Of a stretch of DNA of 8,070 bases, positions 5,744 to 8,070 are shown piece after piece. Under the pieces are notes generated by a model, which had not been told where the DNA came from, ran no database searches, and was given only the letters and a program-made list of their open reading frames with translations. Position 1 is the stretch's first letter. Each line of letters starts with the position of its first letter. The translations under genes were made by a program, and so were the position numbers. The stretch comes from Gammaproteobacteria bacterium (GTDB taxonomy: Bacteria > Pseudomonadota > Gammaproteobacteria > Burkholderiales > Burkholderiaceae_E): assembly GCA_030425615.1 (NCBI GenBank), contig JAUIAI010000085.1:1-8070 (forward strand), in the 5' to 3' direction.

Positions 5744-6823
5744 ATGAGCGCGCAGGCCGCACCAGGCAAGGCTCCGACGCATGATCCGGGCATGACCACC
5801 GGCATCCTGCTGGTCTTCATGACGGTCTGCGTCTGGGGCGCGCAGTTTCCGATCGCGAAGAGCATCTTCGCTCATGTCGACGCTTTTCACACCGCGCTCT
5901 TCCGCTATGGCCTGCCTGCGATGGTGCTCGTTGGAGTGCTCGTCTGGCGGGAGGGGAAGGAAGCGCTGCGCTTCGATGCACGCGCCCGGCAGGCGACGGT
6001 GATCGGCCTGATCGGCATGTGCGGCTCGCCGAGCCTCGTGTTCGGCGGTCTGATGTTCGCCCGTCCCGAGATCGCGGCGATCATCATCGCCGTCCAGCCG
6101 GCGATGACGGCGATCGTCCTCTGGGTCCTTCGTGGCAAGCGCCCGGCCACGGTTTCTCTGATCTGTATTGCCGTCGCGTTCTTCGGCGTGCTCACGGTGG
6201 TCACCCGCTGGAGCGTCTCCCTGGCCCCCAGCGGGATGGAACTGGTGGGCGATCTGATGATTCTCGGGGGCGCGTTCTGCTGGGTGATCTATACGGTCGC
6301 GGGCGAACGCTTTCACGACTGGTCGATCCTGCGCCTCACGGCGCTCACCATGCTGCCGGGCACGCTCGGCCATTTCGTGGTGGTGCTGGCGCTGATCTCG
6401 TTCGGTGTCTTCGAGACACCCGGTTTCGACGACTGGTATGCCGTCCGGTGGCAGTTGTTCTATCTGGCGGTGATCGGCGTCCTCATCTCGATGCTCACCT
6501 GGAACGCCGGGACCAAGCGCATCGGTCCGCTCAATGCGATGTTGTTCCTGAACCTGATTCCGGTCGTGACGTTCGCGATCCGTTACTTCCAGGGATACCG
6601 GTTCGCACCCATCGAGATCTTCGGTGCGGCGCTGGTCATCGGGGCTCTGATCGTCAACAACCTATGGCTCAGGGGGTCGTTGAATCTTCGCATTCCCCGC
6701 CGCGCATCGACGCCGCCTCGTCGGCGGGCCGGGGGGCGACAGCGGTCCGCCGCCGGCTTCACTCCGAGGCCGCTCCCCCCGGGCTCGGCGCTGGCGCGCG
6801 CCGCGCGACGCGGGTCGTCCTGA
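5744..6823 (+). CDS. EamA/DMT superfamily transporter
   Basis: This 359-residue inner-membrane protein has the two-fold EamA repeat of drug/metabolite transporters, about ten helices. The first repeat spans roughly residues 19-155, with VWGAQFPIAK (30-39), the FRYGLP start of helix 2 and QPAMTAIVLWVLRGKRP (118-134). The second spans about 167-308, with GGAFCWVIYTVAGERF (175-190) and NLIPVVTFAIRYFQGYR (270-286), ending in EIFGAALVIGALIVNN. Members export or import amino acids, nucleotides or other small metabolites. Nothing here fixes the substrate. ATG 5744 has GGAG at 5735-5738 with 5-nt spacing, favouring it over the in-frame ATG at 5792. The last 45 residues or so (from about 315) are an Arg/Pro-rich, non-membrane tail not expected in this family, whose members are usually near 300 residues. 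It is divergent from the cupin gene, with 263 bp between the two starts. Confidence 0.9.
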   Translation: MSAQAAPGKAPTHDPGMTTGILLVFMTVCVWGAQFPIAKSIFAHVDAFHTALFRYGLPAMVLVGVLVWREGKEALRFDARARQATVIGLIGMCGSPSLVFGGLMFARPEIAAIIIAVQPAMTAIVLWVLRGKRPATVSLICIAVAFFGVLTVVTRWSVSLAPSGMELVGDLMILGGAFCWVIYTVAGERFHDWSILRLTALTMLPGTLGHFVVVLALISFGVFETPGFDDWYAVRWQLFYLAVIGVLISMLTWNAGTKRIGPLNAMLFLNLIPVVTFAIRYFQGYRFAPIEIFGAALVIGALIVNNLWLRGSLNLRIPRRASTPPRRRAGGRQRSAAGFTPRPLPPGSALARAARRGSS

Positions 6824-6942
6824 CGCTCCTCGTCGACATCCGGACACCCTGCGCACACAGCCCGACGCCGGGTCCGGCACCGCCTCGAGGAGATCGGCGA
6901 GCCACGTGCTCCGGCTAGATCGGATGTCCGCGCGGTCCGGTC

Positions 6943-6966
6943 GATAATAGGGGCGGCTGACGAGGG
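6943..6966 (+). promoter_or_regulatory. Candidate -10 element and ribosome-binding site of hemE
   Basis: GATAAT at 6943-6948 matches the -10 consensus at 5 of 6 positions. The -35 region is poor. Transcription would start near 6955, giving a short leader of about 16 nt that holds the GAGGG Shine-Dalgarno (6962-6966), 4 nt before the hemE ATG. This suggests hemE can be transcribed on its own rather than only by read-through from the transporter gene. Confidence 0.45.
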
Positions 6967-6970
6967 CATC

Positions 6971-8062
6971 ATGAGCAAACTGAAGAACGACACGTTCCTG
7001 CGCGCGTTGCGCCGCGAACCCACCGATTACACACCCGTCTGGCTCATGCGCCAGGCGGGCCGCTATCTGCCGGAGTACAGAGCCACGCGGGAGCGGGCGG
7101 GGAGTTTCCTGGCCCTGGCAAAGACGCCGGAGCTGGCCTGCGAGGTGACCCTCCAGCCGCTGGAGCGTTATCCCCTGGACGCGGCGATTCTTTTCTCGGA
7201 CATCCTGACCGTGCCTGACGCCATGGGTCTCGGGCTGGGGTTCGTTCAGGGCGAGGGGCCGCGCTTCGAGCGCACGGTCCGGGACGAGGCGGCGGTCAAG
7301 GCCTTGCCGGTGCCGGACCCTGAGGACTCCCTGCGCTATGTCATGGACGCCGTGCGCACCATCCGCGGCGCCCTGGGCGGGCGTGTGCCGCTGATCGGCT
7401 TCGCAGGCAGTCCGTTCACCATCGCCTGCTACATGGTCGAGGGGCAGGGGACGCGCGACTTCCTGCACGTGAAGACGATGCTCTACCGACGCCCCGACCT
7501 GATGCTCGAGCTGCTCGACCGCATCGCTCGTGCCACCGCGGCCTACCTGAGCGCCCAGATTGCCGCCGGCGCTCAGGCGGTGATGCTGTTCGACACGTGG
7601 GGCGGGGTGCTCGCCGACGGCGATTTCCAGCGCTTCTCGCTGGCCTCCATGCGCAAGGTCCTCGAGGCATTGCCGCGGGAGGCGGAGCGGGCGGACGGCC
7701 GCGAGTCGATCCCGCAGATCGTCTTCACCAAGGGTGGCGGGTTGTGGCTGGAGGAAATCGCGGCCTGCGGCGCAGATGCCGTCGGGCTGGATTGGACCGT
7801 GAATCTCGGTCAGGCCCGCGCCCGAATCGGCGACCGGGTCGCGCTTCAGGGCAACCTGGACCCCATGGTTCTCATGGCCGACGAGGCCCAGGTGCGTGCG
7901 CAGGCGCTGCGGGTCCTCGAGCGGTTCGGACCTGCCGCTCCCGGAGTCGGGCACGTCTTCAATCTCGGCCACGGAATCTCGCAGTTCACGCCGCCCGAGA
8001 ACGTCGCGGTGTTGGTGGACACTGTGCATGAATACAGCCGGCGCCAGCGTTCCGGAAACTGA
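6971..8062 (+). CDS. hemE: Uroporphyrinogen decarboxylase
   Basis: HemE removes the four acetate carboxyl groups of uroporphyrinogen III to give coproporphyrinogen III in cytosolic heme synthesis. It needs no cofactor. The 363-residue protein is complete and of normal length. Signature 1 is PVWLMRQAGRYLPEYR (22-37) with the substrate-binding arginines Arg27 and Arg31. Asp77 in LFSDILTVPDAMGLGL is the key catalytic/binding aspartate. Signature 2 is GFAGSPFTIACYMVEG (143-158) with Tyr154. FDTWGG (207-212), LDWTVNLG (273-280), LQGNLDP (292-298) and the C-terminal VFNLGHGI with His334 are all intact. The sequence style is that of Beta- and Gammaproteobacteria. It begins 147 bp after the transporter gene with a good GAGGG site. 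No other heme-synthesis gene is in view, which is normal because hem genes are often scattered. Only 8 bases follow the stop, so its downstream neighbour is unknown. Confidence 0.98.
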   Translation: MSKLKNDTFLRALRREPTDYTPVWLMRQAGRYLPEYRATRERAGSFLALAKTPELACEVTLQPLERYPLDAAILFSDILTVPDAMGLGLGFVQGEGPRFERTVRDEAAVKALPVPDPEDSLRYVMDAVRTIRGALGGRVPLIGFAGSPFTIACYMVEGQGTRDFLHVKTMLYRRPDLMLELLDRIARATAAYLSAQIAAGAQAVMLFDTWGGVLADGDFQRFSLASMRKVLEALPREAERADGRESIPQIVFTKGGGLWLEEIAACGADAVGLDWTVNLGQARARIGDRVALQGNLDPMVLMADEAQVRAQALRVLERFGPAAPGVGHVFNLGHGISQFTPPENVAVLVDTVHEYSRRQRSGN

Positions 8063-8070
8063 AGTAAGCA

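Noticed and set aside
5449..5784. Possible small gene in the region before the EamA transporter
   Set aside because: The frame is Arg/Ala/Gly-rich, lacks a ribosome-binding site and domain, and overlaps both neighbouring genes.
6662..8029. 455-residue minus-strand open frame
   Set aside because: It is fully antisense to hemE, whose catalytic motifs are intact; long antisense frames are common at this GC content.
3712..8062. Functional heme cluster linking the peroxidase and hemE
   Set aside because: Two unrelated genes, one on the opposite strand, lie between them, and hemE has its own candidate promoter; shared theme alone is not evidence.

Overview
The window looks like chromosomal DNA from a GC-rich proteobacterium. 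The HemE protein is of the kind seen in Beta- and Gammaproteobacteria, and the third codon positions are strongly G/C. I cannot name the genus from sequence alone. No mobile element, tRNA, rRNA, CRISPR array or phage gene is visible. All recognisable genes look like ordinary chromosomal genes, and nothing here is convincing as a new defence or biosynthetic system.

Layout: (1) 2-1039, plus strand: the 3' part of a gene for a protein with a long disordered, repeat-rich linker and a C-terminal helix-hairpin-helix domain (COG3743-like). (2) 1058-1723, minus: a dienelactone hydrolase family protein, convergent with gene 1 across an 18-bp gap. (3) 1724-1894: a compact divergent control region with a GC-rich dyad between two candidate promoters. 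(4) 1895-3526, plus: a major-facilitator transporter resembling the BT1/folate-biopterin branch. (5) 3527-3711: a palindrome-rich intergenic region with a possible transcript-end stem-loop and a candidate promoter. (6) 3712-5013, plus: an exported di-heme cytochrome c peroxidase/MauG family protein. (7) 4971-5480, minus: a WbuC-family cupin whose 3' end overlaps the peroxidase gene by 43 bp, tail to tail. (8) 5744-6823, plus: an EamA/DMT family transporter. (9) 6971-8062, plus: uroporphyrinogen decarboxylase, hemE, complete.

The genes alternate strands or carry their own candidate promoters, so this is a set of mostly single-gene units rather than one operon. The only thematic link is heme: hemE makes a heme precursor and the peroxidase carries two covalent hemes. 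They are separated by two unrelated genes, so no functional coupling is claimed. The items most worth a second look are small-scale: the 17-bp dyad that exactly fills the spacer of a candidate minus-strand promoter; the hairpin in the peroxidase/cupin overlap, which makes both proteins end in the same short peptide from opposite strands; the palindrome cluster before the peroxidase gene; and the in-frame tandem arrays in the first gene.
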